DNA from: Terriglobia bacterium
Lineage (GTDB): Bacteria > Acidobacteriota > Terriglobia > JAIQFV01
Reading direction: 5' to 3'
Assembly: GCA_028716525.1 (NCBI GenBank)
Contig: JAQUPQ010000012.1
Coordinates: 29,307 to 93,306 of the forward strand
Length of the DNA: 64,000 bases
Made by a program: the position numbers and the translations under genes. The notes below the pieces were generated by a model. The model did not search any database. It was given only the letters and a program-made list of their open reading frames with translations, and was not told where the DNA came from. Positions 63,154 through 64,000 of the stretch are shown one piece after another. Each line of letters starts with the position of its first letter. Position 1 is the stretch's first letter.

Positions 63154-64000
63154 TCAGACCTCCTTCGATTTGAAAAACTCCGTGTATGCCTCGTTTCCGT
63201 ACTGTCCTCGCGTGAGGTTGATAACCTCCTGCACGGTGTACCGCGCCTTGAGCTTTCCGAGATGCGTCTCCACGAAGTGCCGCGTTCCTTTTTCGCACGC
63301 GCCCGTAATCACTCGGTAGCTCTCCACAGCCTGCCGACCCGTGATATTACGGTCCAACTTCCACCCCTCGTACGCGCTCTTGTCGCGTTGGCTGACCTTG
63401 TACAGCAGAGACTCGCGCGCCTCTTTGATCGTGTCTCCGTGCGAGAACGTACCGTCGGACTCGATGCAGTAGGCGACCTTCGTCTTCCCAACGACGCGGA
63501 TGCGGTGGACCTTCGCGCCACCGCGCAGATCTCGTGTGCTCACGATCTCAGACAAAATGCCGTCGGCGAACAGAAAACCCTTGCGAATGAACGCGCGGCC
63601 GACACGAGCGCGAGCAACGGCATCTCCGCACTCTTTCTTCGTCAGCTTCGGGAATGACGCCTTCGTGTCCGCGCCGCTGCAATCGAGCCAGCCGCCCACC
63701 GTGGTCAGCTTCGGGAATGACGCCTTCGTGTCCGCGCCGCTGCAATTGAGCCCGCCGCCCACCGTGGTCAGCTTCGGGAATGACGCCTTCGTGTCCGCGC
63801 CGCTGCAATTGAGCCCGCCGCCCACCGTGGTCAGCTTCGGGAATGACGCCTTCGTGTCCGCGCCGCTGCAATCGAGCCCGCCGCCCACCGTGGTCAGCTT
63901 CGGGAATGACGCCTTCGTGTCCGCGCCGCTGCAATTGAGCCCGCCGCCCACCGTGGTCAGCTTCGGGAATGACGCCTTCGTGTCCGCGCCGCTGCAATTG
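63154..64000 (-). CDS. Repeat protein with N-terminal tandem units, 5' end outside window
   Basis: The frame stays open to the window edge, so the gene starts beyond it. The N-terminal visible part is made of 21-residue units (TVGGGLNCSGADTKASFPKL), at least five complete, likely a solenoid of short beta turns. The C-terminal about 160 residues (ARVGRAFIRKGFLFADGILS, FSHGDTIKEARESLLYKVSQ, VITGACEKGTRHFVETHLGK) form a domain seen next to such repeats in many phages and Bacteroidetes-like genomes. The function of the domain is unknown; the repeats may act in binding. Confidence 0.7.
   Translation of the reverse strand, partial: NCSGADTKASFPKLTTVGGGLNCSGADTKASFPKLTTVGGGLDCSGADTKASFPKLTTVGGGLNCSGADTKASFPKLTTVGGGLNCSGADTKASFPKLTTVGGWLDCSGADTKASFPKLTKKECGDAVARARVGRAFIRKGFLFADGILSEIVSTRDLRGGAKVHRIRVVGKTKVAYCIESDGTFSHGDTIKEARESLLYKVSQRDKSAYEGWKLDRNITGRQAVESYRVITGACEKGTRHFVETHLGKLKARYTVQEVINLTRGQYGNEAYTEFFKSKEV
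63641..64000 (-). repeat. 63-base tandem repeats, near-identical
   Basis: Units begin at 63641, 63704, 63767, 63830, 63893 and 63956 (the last cut by the edge). They differ by one to a few bases (aattgag/aatcgag; GGW in the lowest unit). Near identity of DNA suggests recent expansion or gene conversion; copy number in an assembly may be unreliable. Confidence 0.9.

Noticed and set aside
62957-63298. 113-aa Arg/Gly-rich ORF on the minus strand
   Set aside because: It overlaps the 48-aa ORF with the strong SD and the end of the repeat-protein gene in other frames, and its composition is typical of GC-rich shadow frames.
63641-64000. CRISPR array
   Set aside because: The units are contiguous 63-base repeats without spacers and are in frame with a protein repeat.

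Overview
This window is a large part of the genome of a tailed, contractile-tail (myovirus-type) bacteriophage or prophage, GC-rich throughout, with every convincing gene on the minus strand, so transcription runs from high to low coordinates. Open-reading-frame ends are packed tightly: most neighbouring genes overlap as ATGA, GTGA or TGATG, and no gap exceeds about 120 bases. The host is not stated in the sequence. A phage-borne lipoprotein with a long Asp/Ser/Thr repeat joined to a DUF1566-type domain resembles surface lipoproteins that are common in Myxococcota and related deltaproteobacterial lineages, so such a host is a reasonable guess but only an inference.

Reading in the direction of transcription: 64000-48650 is an early or accessory region of about 35 small genes. 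Many are zinc-ribbon-like Cys proteins, coiled coils or single-span membrane peptides. Recognisable functions are an SMC/Rad50-like ATPase, a nucleoside deoxyribosyltransferase-like protein, two NrdR-like zinc ribbons, an Rnl5-type RNA ligase, a DpdA-like transglycosylase and QueD. The last two suggest a 7-deazaguanine DNA (or RNA) modification. This region is punctuated by near-consensus sigma70-type promoters (TTGACA, 17-base spacer) that share a leader ending in GAGGTGGACG. At 48634-47744 lies the repeat-rich lipoprotein, with its own promoter.

The late operon begins at about 47285 with a winged-helix protein. It continues through terminase large subunit, portal, Mu F-like minor head protein, a putative scaffold, an XkdF/S78_2-type protease, a second scaffold-like protein, major capsid protein, decoration and connector proteins, tail completion protein, sheath, tube, a T4 gp26-like chaperone or baseplate protein, tape measure, LysM protein, hub (gpD), spike (gpV), gp25-like wedge, baseplate J, tail protein I and several very large fibre or LamG-like proteins (down to about 1259). 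The order tape measure - LysM - D - V - gp25 - J - I follows PBSX and P2-type phages.

The most notable anomaly is a complete TnpB (RNA-guided transposon nuclease) gene placed exactly between the spike-side genes and the gp25 wedge gene. Its stop codon overlaps the gp25 start. A 7-base direct repeat brackets it, and palindromes lie at both ends, including a candidate omega-RNA region. Other notable features are a beta domain (GGTANA motif) shuffled among at least five virion proteins, a shared C-terminal peptide (YKxRYTG) on two capsid-assembly proteins, and perfect-to-near-perfect 63-base tandem repeats at the right edge. I did not recognise a small terminase, endolysin, integrase, DNA polymerase or tRNA gene in the window.
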